Source of the DNA: Sclerotinia nivalis
Lineage: Eukaryota; Ascomycota; Leotiomycetes; Helotiales; Sclerotiniaceae
Direction of reading: 5' to 3'
DNA: 64,000 bases
Assembly: GCA_029531795.1 (NCBI GenBank)
Contig: JAPEIS010000001.1
Coordinates: forward strand, 1,984,001 to 2,048,000
A program made the position numbers and the translations under genes. Of this stretch, positions 36,801 to 48,416 are shown one piece after another. Position 1 is the stretch's first letter. Every line of letters starts with the position of its first letter. Below the pieces are notes generated by a model. That model searched no databases. It saw only the letters and a list, made by a program, of their open reading frames with translations, and had not been told where the DNA came from.

Positions 36801-39130
36801 ATGATCAACAAAAGTAGTACCATCCAATCGAAATTAGATGATCTGTATGCCAAAGAGCGACTTGCCCGCATTGTAATCGACGAGGCTCATTGTGTCAGCC
36901 AATGGGGTCATGACTTTCGACCAGACTACAAAAGCCTTCATGAGCTTCGTGAGAGATATCCTGGGGTGCCATTCATTGCCTTAACTGCCACTGCAACAGA
37001 AAGGGTAAAAAAAGATGTTATTCACAATCTTGGAATGCACAACTGTGACCAGCTAAAACAGAGTTTCAACCGGCCTAATATCTACTATGAGGTCCGACGT
37101 AAGACTGGCAAAGGATCAACGGCGGCAATGTTTAGTGAGATAACAACCATGCTTTCTGTCGACTACAAAAACCAGAGCGGAATCATATACTGTCTCTCTC
37201 GTGACAATTGCGAAGAGGTGGCCAAAAAGCTACGAGGCCAAGGGATCAAGGCTCATCATTTCCATGCGGGTATGACAGCCGAAGACAAGAAATATATCCA
37301 ACACCAGTGGCAGGCAGGTGACATTCAAGTCGTAGTGGCAACGATTGCGTTTGGTATGGGCATTGACAAACAAAACGTGCGATTTGTCATTCATTATTGC
37401 CTTCCCAAGACTTTGGAAGGTTATTACCAGGAAACAGGGCGAGCTGGTCGGGACGGCAAACCGGCGTCGTGTTTCCTCTACTATGGATTTCAAGATACTC
37501 AGATTTACAAAAAGATGATTGATAAGGGAGATGGCAGCCCAGATGTCAAAAACGAGCAGCGTCAAATGTTGGAAGCTATGGTACGATTTTGTGACAATCG
37601 CATTGATTGCCGCCGAGTGCAACTCCTACAATACTTTGGTGAGACTTTCAAAAAAGAGGAGTGCCGTAATTGTGACACATGCAATTCCAATGACACTTAC
37701 GAGGAACGCGATTTCAGTAGTGAGGCTCGGAAAGTTATCAGTGTTGTTAGTCAAGTACAAGGAAATTTTGCTATAGGTCACTTTTCCGCCATCCTGGAAG
37801 GCAAGGCAATAGCAAAGGTCAAATCTGAGAATCATCATGAATTTGATGAATTTGGCTCACTAAAACATATGGGAAAAGCGGAGATTGAACGACTCATTGA
37901 GAAACTCATTCAGTTTGGGGGCCTGCAATTCCGCGCCATTAAGAATAGGGGTGGATTCCACAATGACTTTGTTTTTGTAAAAGAAATCCCTCTAAAGCAA
38001 CGTGCAAGCGCTAACCAATTCCTAAGCTAGGGCCCAAATATAGGCAGTATATGTCTAAAAACCTAAAACTTCCCCTGCAAACTAGGATCTCAACATCCCC
38101 AAATGCAGCTTCACGCAAGACCACAAAAAGCAAACCCAAAAGGCAAGCACCGCCGCCGTCCACGTTGCTTACTTCGCCAATCGCCGAAACTCGAACTAGT
38201 AGAAAGGGTAAAGAACGATACATCGAAGACGATATCGCCATGACTGACGATGATTTTCATCCAAGCACCTATCCTCAGCATGACCCCCTTGCTTCCGATA
38301 GTGTTGAAAGTTCCGAGGATGATGCTTTCGAGCCAATGAGAGGGGGTAGTAGGAGCATGCGCGGTAGCAGACAAGCTAATCGTATTGGGCCACCGATCAC
38401 AGTTGATGAAGAAATGAAGAGGCTGAATCCAGTGCATCGAGATGTTGTTGATGATTTCGTTCAGCAAGCCAAGACACTGGAAGAATCAACCAGGAATAAG
38501 AATGGTCACAGGAAACCGTATTTCACGGAGCTCGAGTTCAGACAAATGGCAATTCGCTGGACTACAAGCACGGCTTTAATGTCACAAATTCCTGGAATCA
38601 GCAAAGAAAACATACATGCCTACGGCATGCGATTTTTAAAGTTATTGGAGGAAAGCCATTTCTCTTATAAGCAGATGATGGATCCAAACTTTAAGCCAGA
38701 TAAGAATCACTTGATAGTTGACTTAGTGAGCGACGATGACGAAAGTGACATGGAAGATGAACACGGAGACCAGTCGGAAGAGCCTTCTCCGTACTTCCAC
38801 CAAGTCAATCCCGACGTGCAAGCATTTAATGAGCGAATGGAGATGGCAGCACAAGTTCCGAGGACCCAACCTACAGAAGCTGATTCATCTAAAAGATCAA
38901 ATCAAAAAGGTTCTAATGGTTATAAATCGAAATCTCGGTTTGACAATTACAGGCGAAAGAGTGGTGGATCGACTTCAAGCAAGGCAGGGTCAAGCAGTGG
39001 TGTTACGAAGAAGCGAGCACCTACGAGTAGCAGGAAAAGCAGCACAGCATCCAAGGGATCAGGTTTAATGTCACAGTTTGGCAGAAGTGGTGGAGGTGGT
39101 GGTAGTGGCATAAATCCTATGCCGACATGA
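33821..39130 (+). CDS. sgs1: RecQ-family DNA helicase, Sgs1/BLM/QDE-3-type, 1736 aa
   Basis: 3'-5' DNA helicase that with topoisomerase III and Rmi1 dissolves recombination intermediates; in Neurospora the counterpart QDE-3 also serves quelling. Three exons: 33821-34265, 34315-37976 and 38027-39130. The start MTRHNLQSHISWLIQN resembles known fungal Sgs1 N-termini. A disordered N-half is followed by the helicase core: MPTGGGKSLCYQL (Walker A) at about 892, DEAH at about 1004, then TGRAGRDGKPASCF. The RQC zinc region has C..C (CRNCDTCNSND). An apparent stop TAG at 38028 is intronic: a 50-nt intron (GTAAAA donor, GCTAAC branch, TAAG acceptor) joins NDFVF to LGPKYRQYMSKNL, which completes the RQC domain. 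Exon 3 adds an HRDC-like domain (about 1496-1582; QMAIRWTTSTALMSQIPGI) and a basic Ser/Gly tail. Confidence 0.9.
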
Positions 39131-41566
39131 GATGAGGAGCTTGCAAGCCGTTAGTAGCGACCGGCTCTCATTTTCTTGATGATTTCTTTTATTTATTTTC
39201 TTTCAATCACGGCATGAGCTGCATGGGGATAGGCCGGAGTTCCGAGGGCTTGGGTTTGATTCGCTCTTTAGCATAGAAGTTAGCATTTTGGGATTTTCCG
39301 GCTGTGCTTGGCTGGTTTTACGACGTATCTTTCATGACTCACAGATTAATGCTGGTATTAGAAACATTTTTATATTCACTGCACAATGGCTATGGCTGTG
39401 TAGTTTGTGAGAAACCTGGGTGGGAAGAGGTGGGAACGGCATATCATGACATGGCATAGCTTAAAATTTATCCCATGATAGATATTCACACCATCAAAAC
39501 TCAATTCTATACTGAATCTTGCTGTAAACATTTCATCTGTGTCTAAAAACTTGTGAAATTGCTTTGCATCTCATCCTTCTATATTCATGTCCATAAATCC
39601 TCGCGTTCATTGAATTCTCTTTACTGCTAATCACCTCTCACTCTACTCTGCTTTTGCTTCTCCAGAAAAACACAATCTCTTCTCTATATGCGATGTTAAA
39701 TTACAGATATAATTGAACGTATCATATATAAGTTTGTAGATATCCATCCTATTAAACTCCTTGGAAGTACACAGTATCGAGTAGAGCTTATGCAGTCGTT
39801 CTTAGGACATTTCTATGTAGTCGATCGATCTTAAAGTCAAGACTTGCGAGTAAGAATGGACAAACAGAAGATGGGATCCAACTACATAAATCGTTTTAAT
39901 GATTCCCTTTCGCAAGCACTGATCTAATTATTTCGTATTCATGACATGGGCAAGAACTTGTTATCTAAATTAAAAATTGCTTTTGAAGAGGAATATAAGG
40001 AGGATCTCTCAATTTAGGCATATACCACATACTATGTCGTAGATCTTTCATTCCCCGGTACTGGGAACCTTACAAAGTGATACATCAGCGATTCATCTCC
40101 ATACAGAGATAATATAATTTACTCTCAAGGGATTGGGATAGCCGAAAGCTTATATCTCGTGACTAAAACTTGTCCGTCCCGTATTGTGTGGAGACTTGAG
40201 AGGTTACGGGGAGATCAAGGAGTTGGTTGATGTACGGATGAGACACGAAGGATTCTTTGGGTATTATTACTCGTAGTCGATGTGTAAAATGGATAATGTT
40301 AAGTTTATGAATAGGTTTATTATGATAGCATCGTACTTCTTTGTATATAGTCTCTTATTATCATCACGAAGCGTGGGGAATGAATGTATCTCTAAGTTTT
40401 GCTTGTATCTGTAAAATGTAGTAGATGTTGGAGATTATACTATGCAATTAAAGACACTAGGACGACGTTAGAGGATAACTCAATGAATGTTCTGTATTCG
40501 ATGTTGACAATGAGAGCTCGTTCTTCAAGGTTACAGTGAATTGTTAGACTTGAATACAAATGTTGTGGGAGTGCTATAACTCAATGCCGCGAAATCAAGA
40601 TGTACAATAAGAGCTGAGCATTATGGTAATATTGAATAAAGACAGTGGTTAGATTCGTCCACTCTGTAAATCAGCCAGAATATCAAAGACGGTCTTTCAT
40701 CTCAAATACTCCTCCGCAGCAAGTAAACTCCTTCCCGATTGCAACAAATTCTCATTCTACAGTGTATTCTCCATACTCCCATCCGAACACAGTCCAATAG
40801 ATGAAGGAGCCAGTTCTAAAACATGAAATATAGGCACGTAGCCAAACATACTATACCAAGCTTTTACCATGCATTGATTTCCTCTTCGCTATTGGGCGTA
40901 CCAATAATACCGGGTTTGGTAACTATGACCTGTACGTTATGAGCATGCTACTCAACGAATTGGAGGATATGGTTTTTGAGGCATCCCGGGGGTTTGGTTT
41001 GGTTAGTTTGGTTGGTGAGAGCGAGAAGCTAAAGCCACGAGGAGGTCCAAGCATAAGTCGGTAATCGGAGAAGAAATGAAGAAGTTTGCTTTGATGTCGC
41101 TCGATGGTGAAGCGCCAGCCATTTTTTGAACCTGTTGATGGTGTAATCATAGCAGCTTTTTGGTGACATCTGCAAAACCATTTCTTTGGGTTTGGTGATG
41201 TACTGCTAATTTACTGACTAAAATGAAATGCTACATAAGATTCCTCATTTCTCTGAATGCTGGAGAAGTTCGAGAAGGATTATGAAACGGGGTCGAACGG
41301 AATACATGTATGTACCCGCTCCCTTGATAACCTCTTTTACGGATATTCGGACTTGTCCAATCTTCTAGTATGATTAATTGGAGTTTTGATGTATTGGCAA
41401 TTGATTCACTGCTGTTGCTTTCTCCGCGTTTCCTGTCAGTTAAGGATTTAGTCGTAAGAGTTAAGTCATTGCTCAAGCCAAGTCATGACCTTAAACACAA
41501 TGTGATACTATTCCTGTGCCATGTATCTTCTTTTCCATATCTTACCAACACGATATAATGAGAACT

Positions 41567-41595
41567 TAGATAAAGCTCTAAAAGAGCTTTATCTA
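41567..41595. repeat. Short perfect inverted repeat (hairpin), 13-bp arms, AAA loop
   Basis: TAGATAAAGCTCT and its exact reverse complement AGAGCTTTATCTA are separated by three A. It is not followed by a U-run that would make it a terminator. Could be a transposon relic or a transcript stem. Confidence 0.75.
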
Positions 41596-42023
41596 TGGCA
41601 ATACCTCAAAAGCAGTATCTGCTGGATGATATACGACTTGATTGTCTAATTGCCAACGGGATGAAGTGGTCTTGAACTTCGATACCCCCAAATTGTGAAA
41701 CAAGTTATAATCAGTAACCAGTCTGCTACGAGAAGATGAAAATATGAGTCTCTAAACTCCACATGAGCGGTTTATCCTACATTCCAAAAAAAAACTACAA
41801 GACGAGAGCCACAAATCACCGAACACCTGAGATGCAATCATCACTAGCATCGAGAGTCTTCCAATCTGTAATGGATATCTTTGGGGATGTCTTGTGGTGT
41901 TGTAATATAGCAGTAGTTCCATTCTGCGTCTAGCAGTTGTTTTCATTGAAACCTTGTCAACGCTGGCCACTAACCCCATAAACTTCCACGAGATTCAAAA
42001 AGTCGCCAGCGTTCCAGTCATAC

Positions 42024-42158
42024 CTGAATACAAAGCACCGACAACTCTTGTTTTAATGCTTCTGCCACTGATGTGAGAGGCTTGGAAGGCCTTGGTAGAG
42101 AAACCGCAGCTAGTACGGGAGAATGAATGACGAACTCGTTCTCCTCCTTATCAAACAT
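42024..42158 (-). pseudogene. Possible degenerate BTB/POZ-like first exon
   Basis: A 45-codon frame begins with ATG at 42158 and ends exactly at a CAG/GTATGA donor (42024/42023). It reads MFDKEENEFVIHSPVLAAVS then TSVAEALKQELSVLCIQ. The FVIHSPVLAAVSLP stretch resembles the start of BTB/POZ domains in fungal proteins, where the next helix and a YAYTGDY-like block should follow; that block is not found downstream. I call it a probable relic or small gene fragment, with low certainty. Confidence 0.3.
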
Positions 42159-45157
42159 TCATGGAATCGTGCCCATTTGTAACGCAAAGGAGTGAGCAGT
42201 TTATAATACAACTTCACAAGCAAGAAATTTTTGCAGGTCATGATGCGAAGCTTATTGGACCATGTCTTCGAAGCCATGCCGTAAATTCACGGCTCCTTCA
42301 TGACTTCGGAACTCTTTCATCAGAAGATGATTAAAATTCAACACTTGTACAGCAAAACATCTTTATAAGATGCCCTTTGTAAGGATACCCCCCTTAGAGG
42401 ATAATTTCTTCAATCCCCTTTTTATTTTGATATAGAAAAGGGCTATAACCTTACATCCCCTTTATAAGAACACCTTTAGGGCTCTGATCCCAAAACCCAT
42501 ATCCATCCTTATTTGATCAATCAAATAACCAGCATGTGAACTGACATATTCAAATTTCCAGTCATTTCTTCATACCCAGGAAATATCTATGAAATATTCA
42601 TGAGTTTTATGCCCAGTCAAGATTTGGATCAGAATACTACCACATCGGGGATAACCGGAAATTTGACTACAGGGGTACCTCCAAATATCCATTATTTTTG
42701 ACGCTTTTTTTCATGTCCTTCATTAAAGAGTTTTTGCCGTATTCAGGAGCTGTAAGTAGATGTGTTGTCAAAAAGTGCGGATAGTAATTAAGATGCCAAG
42801 ACAAGCACTAATAGCCTTATGAGCTTAAAGAGCCATAAGCCTCATCATGGTCTCTAGGCTTATGCTCGCTTCTTTCGCGCCGCCCCTTCATTATGAACGA
42901 ATGCCCGGGAAATAAAGAAAACCATTCGTGAGCGACGTTTTCTGCCCCTGATATAAACCTTCTCTTATTACTCGTATTTCAATTGACTGATACAATCCCG
43001 TTGCCAAGAAGAATGGGACTTTTGATCAGCAGATAGCGGTTAAGCTTATTTTCATTAACAGAAACTCCAGTGCTCGAGATCAATAAACACAAGGAGGTGT
43101 TCACGGTCTTTTCAAGAGCTCAGGCCAATTTTTGTTACCGGAGTGAAACCTTTTCGCGCACTGGAGTCTTGAAGGCTGCCTGTTCGGAATAGGGGTCCAC
43201 CCTTATCATTTTTCACCGAGTGATGTCGTGTTTGTGTAGGAAATTTGAAGCGCCCGAGACATGCCGAGGACCAATTGTATGATCATCCCCGCAGAATGAA
43301 AATGAGGTAGAAGGAATGATACGAGAGCGGTAAAAGGCTTTTTTTTCAATGTTGACTGTCCGCTGGGAATCTAACGATGGAAAGAAAAGAAAAACGATGG
43401 TTGGCACGGCAGAACCAAATCGTAAAGGACAACGGCACGATGGCTGCTGCTACCAACAACTCAGTATTGCTCTCGTTGTTAGATGACGATGATGATGGCT
43501 GTAGATCAACAGCGATGAATGGGAATAGGAGGAGGAAATCTAGAGAATAACCAAAAATTTAAGGGTTAGTACAGTTCATATGAACATCACCAGCGACGTA
43601 ATTAAGGCCTTTCAGGAAAAGAGGCATTAACATAATAAAAAAGGGTAACACCGCTCTATTGTGTATATGATATGTATGGAATTTGATGTAGAAATATATT
43701 GTAGACTTTGTACTTTGTTACACTTGATAAATAGCTGTTATTGGAAGTGTTGCTTTTTTTCATACTGATCATTATTCGTATCGCAAAGGTATCCATTCTT
43801 TCGGCGAGGATGGCAGTGACCGAGACATTGAACCAATTTTTGGTTTACCTCGGAAAAAGAAGTGGCACAGCAAAACTAAATTCTTGGAATTCCCCAAAAT
43901 ACTTTTCTTTTTCCCCTTCTAGCTCCTTTTTCAGTAACCTTATGATATGCTCAGCCGCCGTTAAGGCTTTAAATACCATTAGACATAAGTACGAACCAAG
44001 CAAAAGATGAAGTACCTAGGGTCCAAATCAAAATCTGCAGCCGAACCAGTCGTGGCATTTTGCTGGAAACTAAATTCCGACCTTCTGTTTCATTACACGG
44101 CCATCAAAAAGATTAACGAACGGTGAATGGTTGGATTTGACAAGAATCCAACAAGCCAAGTCAAACACAAACCTTTGAGAAACTTTAGTCATCTAATCTT
44201 CCCACAGGATCAAGCCATATTTAATTTGTATGCTTTGGAAATGGGATAGAATTATGCACAGGAGTAACTGTTACTTCAACTTCGGTAACACAAGAAACAA
44301 TTCAAATATAATATGGATACCGTATGGAAACAACATCGTAAATTTTACGAGAAGACCACTTTTCTGAGCAATAAAACTATCGGTTCCACCAAAACACGAG
44401 GGGAACAACGTACGTGCCCTTCCGTTGCCCCATCTTTGATACGGATAGATCAGGTATTCCAAGCGTTTTATTTGATGGTTTCGGTATTCCGTACCTGCAT
44501 CATAATCAACAAGAATCATCAGAAATCCGCAATTAATTATTACCCTCTTGTTGATTCAGCCTAGCATCTCATTACCATGCATTTTAAAATGGGTTTTCGT
44601 CTCTTCCAGGAGGACGTATACGACAACGTGGAATGGCATGGCATTAGCCTCTCACGCCTCCCTGCCTCCTTCATCACAATGCTGAAAACCTCGCTTAACC
44701 AATAAAATCACAAAGGTAGCTTCTGATACAAGGTTTGTTTGACCACGCCCCGCCCCTCGACGCTGACAGAGACAAGGCTGTGTTCGGAATTCGAGTTTGA
44801 CACCACAGTTGTGCAGATGGAGGAGAAGGAAATTATTGAAATAACTGCTCTTCCTTCCCATTCGTCTCCACATAAATTCTGTTCTACTTATTTATCTCCC
44901 ATCCCCCTCATACATTTTCTGGAAACTCTCCACGTCTTGGCATTAATTTCTATTTCATCATCTACCTTTCTGAGAAGTGGTTCTTCACATTGAATTGTTC
45001 ATCTTTCGTTTGAACGTTCTATTTTTTATAACTCAACTCACATTCGCTCACATTCGCTTTGCGCCTTACATTGTTTCGTACTTGAAAGTCTTGTACCTGT
45101 AGTTCGTACTCTGATCAGTTTACCTACTCACACATCATCTACATCACATATTGCAAG

Positions 45158-46382
45158 ATGCGTCCATCAACACTATCAGCATCTGCTGTCCTCCTCCTCT
45201 CAGGACTCGCTAGCGCACAAACATTTACTGATTGTGATCCAACAAAGAAAAGTAAGTTGGATGAAGCGTTATTTATAAAACAAAACTAACCACCACCCAG
45301 CCTGTCCTTCAAATCCGGCCATTGGAGGCATTCAAGTGACCGATTTTACAGCCGGAAAGAGTAGCAACTGGGAGGATGAAGCTGGAACAACAATGTCATA
45401 CGATAATTCCCTTGGTGCCAAATTCGTCATTAGCAAGAACACTGATGCACCCACCATCAAGAACGTCGGATACCTAATGTTCGGTAGAATCGAAACGTGG
45501 GTTCGGGCATCGGCTGGAAGTGGTATTGTCAGTAGTTTCATTCTCGAATCCGATGATCTCGATGAAATTGATTGGGAATGGCTCGGTTACAACAACACCT
45601 TCGCCGAAAACAACTTCTTCGGAAAGGGAAACACCACCACCTACAACCGTGCCCAATACCCGCCAGTCGCTACACCCATTGACACCTTCCACAACTACAC
45701 CATTGACTGGACCGCCGAATCTATCGTCTGGTACATCGATGGAGCAGCCGTCCGAACCCTCGCCTACAACGACCCACTGACCGTTGGCGGAAAGAACTAC
45801 CCTCAAACTCCTATGTTGGTCAAGATGGGAAGCTGGATCGGATGTTTAGATCAAGCAGCTGTAACCAACCCCGCCACAGCGGGTACCTGTTCGTGGGCTG
45901 GAGGAGCCGCCGATATCACCAAGGGCCCATTCACTATGTATGTCAAGAACGTCACCATTCAAGATTACGGATGCGCCACCGAATATACCTATGGCGATTT
46001 GAGCGGTTCCTACCAATCCATCAAGGCCACTGGTGGCTGCAGCAAAGATGGGAAATCCACTTTATCCTCTTCCGGCAGCTCAACATCCACTTCCTCAGGC
46101 GCATCTAGCAAATCCACCAGCGGAAGCTCAACCGGAACTGCAAGTGGAACTGCAACCGGAACCGCAACTGGAATTCAAACAGCCACACATTCCGCAGGTG
46201 TCAAAGCCACTGGCACTGCATCAGCATCAGACTCAGGCTCAGGCTCATCTAGCGGTTCATCCACCTTAACCCAAGTCAGCACCTCAGACTCAAACTCCAT
46301 CAAGAAACCCAAACACGAATACGGCATGCTTGACCTTGGAGTCATGGCTTTGGGCCTTGGACTTGGTTATCTCGTCATGTAA
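45158..46382 (+). CDS. GPI-anchored Crh-type transglycosidase (GH16), 391 aa
   Basis: Cell-wall enzyme that cross-links chitin to beta-glucan. Exons 45158-45251 and 45301-46382; donor GTAAGT, acceptor CCAG, rebuilding [13 protein letters not shown] signal peptide opens the protein ([12 protein letters not shown]). The catalytic motif is DEIDWEWLG with E120, D122 and E124 (ExDxE); family knowledge: the first Glu is the nucleophile and the last the acid/base. [29 protein letters not shown] and [15 protein letters not shown] are also characteristic. The tail is a Ser/Thr-rich spacer with SGSSTSTSS and TATGTATG runs, then a hydrophobic end ([18 protein letters not shown]), as expected of a GPI signal. 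Length and layout match Crh1/Crf proteins; it lacks an obvious CBM18, unlike Crh2/Utr2. Confidence 0.93.
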
Positions 46383-47870
46383 AGTAACCCATGATAATCT
46401 TGCGTCTAGTCGAATTTTAGCGTTCTTTTCCGTTTCTGTGCGTGTGTACAGTACGAATGAGAAAAATGTATGAGGCTCCGGCTGCTGTATTAGAATATGG
46501 CTCGATTTTGGGCGGGTTTTCTCATTTTCCAAACATAGATTACGATGGGGAATGTATTGCTTGTAATGATATACCCGAAGTATGAAAGGGTGGATGGATT
46601 GAAGAATATTTTTACCTAGGGGTGTCTTTTTTGGCTTTCGTCGATATTTGCAGAAGTTGATAGATGGAAAGAGGCAGAGCATTGCATTGCATTAAAAGGA
46701 TAGGAGTTATTGAGTGATATACTATTCATATTTATTATATAGCGGTTTAATGATTGATAGAGAAGAAAATCAAAAAGTTTTATAAATATGTCCATTGTCC
46801 ATATACCTGATGAAACTTTCCATGTTCACCTCGTTCATTCATGTATCAATAACATCACTCAATCAACTCATTGAATCCCACGTCATCAAATGCATTATGA
46901 TCCTTCAAATTTCAATTCTCATCTCATCCTATCTCATTTCAATCTCTCCAGCCACAAACTTCTTCCTTGCAACCCAAGTATTAAAATAACCCCATCCCTT
47001 CATGACAACTCAAATGTATATAGGTCCTCTACTTCCTTTCTCCCTAGTATTCTTGTGTAATAACCAAATCATCCCATATCCTTCCTTCATATACGACATT
47101 TTACTCTCTGCGTCCTAATCCGAGTCCAACCTAGCTAGCCAAAAACGACAAGGAGTGTACCAAACACCAACTTCTCTATCAAGTTGAACAATTCATAACA
47201 TATCTTTCCGTATACACGGCAACAAGCCTAATACTAGAGAGTATGCAAGCATACACCACGCGTCCCCCCCTATCTAATATCATTAGCCCCCGAATTCTCC
47301 TTCCATCCTTTTCCATCAAAAGGCAAACCACTCGTAACAATCACAAAAAGATACATAAAAAGAAGTGAATAGACTCAGTCACTCAGATGAAAAAAAACTA
47401 TCAGTAGAGCGCCAACTACACACCTTAAATCCTAAAACTCGATACCTACCACATAGAAAGTCCTCAGGTATCCTCCCCCAAGTTGTCTACTTTTGAAAGA
47501 GATACTATTTTCGGGTTTCGAAATTCGAAGTCATGTTAAAGGTGTGTATTCATCCCATGGATTCTTTGCTTTTTGTTCTAGAGTATATGCATTATACTGT
47601 AATGTAATACCGGAAATGAGATTTGGATTGAATTTCATTCTTCATCTCATATTCATATCCATATCCACACACAACCAGCCAATATCAACCCTTGAAAAGA
47701 ATCTCTACCGCAAAATATCTAATTTTCATCCCGTGCATTCAAGGAAACACACCATTCAATTCATCCACTTCATTCATCACTCAACTCACCTCTCAAACCA
47801 TTAAATACCTACCTACCTACCAACCTGCCTAAAACCCAAAAACACTCAATCTCAACACCCACTCCACTCC

Positions 47871-47888
47871 CCCAAAAGAGCTTTTGGG
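47871..47888. repeat. Perfect 8-bp-arm palindrome beside the EF-1-alpha fragment
   Basis: CCCAAAAG, a two-base AG loop, then CTTTTGGG. It lies 50 bases upstream of the gene fragment and might mark an insertion junction or be chance. Confidence 0.7.
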
Positions 47889-47937
47889 AGAAATATAAAA
47901 GATAAAACCCCACGTCTCAGCTTCCATCCCCAAATAG

Positions 47938-48090
47938 GTTTTGGACAAGGTCAAGGCTGGGCGTGAACGTGGTGTCGCCATCGACATTGCTCTCTGGAAG
48001 TTCGAGACACCAAAGTACTATGTCACCGTCATTGCTAAGCTATTTCCCTCATGCAATCTTCTAACATCACTTTCGGATGCCCCTGGCCAC
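47938..48090 (+). pseudogene. Fragment of a translation elongation factor EF-1-alpha gene
   Basis: Bases 47938-48033 encode [13 protein letters not shown] then [19 protein letters not shown], an unmistakable block of EF-1-alpha (G-domain effector region); a few residues deviate from the highly conserved form (LKAERERGITIDIALW). It is preceded by AAATAG, like an acceptor, and followed by non-coding DNA of 42 nt (48034-48075) and then GATGCCCCTGGCCAC (48076-48090), the DAPGH of the next exon. The exon-intron-exon order is kept but the donor is GCTAAG instead of GT, and coding similarity stops right after DAPGH. So it is a DNA-level fragment of a duplicated gene, not a retrocopy and not functional. 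Confidence 0.85.
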
Positions 48091-48135
48091 TCCCTCAAAT
48101 CATACAACTAACCAAGCAACTAACCTACCTCCCCA

Positions 48136-48171
48136 TTTCCCTTTCCCTTTCCCTTTCCCTTTCCCTTTCCC
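48136..48171. repeat. Hexanucleotide repeat TTTCCC, six units
   Basis: Six perfect TTTCCC units (telomere-like in look but not the fungal TTAGGG/CCCTAA) in the pyrimidine-rich spacer after the EF-1-alpha fragment. Confidence 0.9.
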
Positions 48172-48257
48172 TCCTCACTCAAATCAACCATAACCTCATA
48201 TCCATTTCATCCCTATTTCAATTCATCCGAACTCCATCTCATTCCCCGCATTCAGCC

Positions 48258-48310
48258 TTCTCACACTCTTCTCACATCCTTCTCACATCCTTCTCACATT
48301 CTTTTCACAT
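48258..48310. repeat. Imperfect 10-nt tandem repeat CTTCTCACAT
   Basis: Four to five imperfect units of a TTCTCACATC-type repeat on the plus strand, in non-coding DNA. Confidence 0.7.
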
Positions 48311-48371
48311 CATACATACCTAATATTCAATATCTAACACATCTCCTCTCCTCTCCTCTTCCTTTCACATC

Positions 48372-48416
48372 ATCATCAACTTCATCAACTTCATCAACTT
48401 CATCAACTTCATCATC
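48372..48416. repeat. 9-nt tandem repeat TTCATCAAC
   Basis: Three perfect TTCATCAAC units with a partial unit on either side, in the same repeat-rich spacer. Confidence 0.85.

Larger units (their letters stand above)
39131..45157. other. Large spacer, 6 kb
   Basis: No convincing gene. It holds the RecQ 3' UTR, the Crh gene promoter (probably about 44200-45157), a 13-bp perfect hairpin at 41567-41595, a region at 42350-42480 with repeated CCCTTTATAAG-like words, and a possible degenerate exon at 42024-42158. Other frames (40923-41150, 43741-44010, 44739-44993) have no motif. Long non-coding transcripts are possible. Confidence 0.4.

Noticed and set aside
38051..39130. A separate 359-aa gene after the RecQ helicase
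   Set aside because: Its upstream frame is open and joins the helicase through an in-phase intron; it carries the HRDC part of the same protein.
45474..45806. 110-codon minus-strand frame inside the Crh gene
   Set aside because: Antisense shadow of a highly conserved GH16 coding region.
48136..48171. TTTCCC repeat as an interstitial telomere
   Set aside because: The unit is not TTAGGG/CCCTAA, so it is an ordinary pyrimidine microsatellite.
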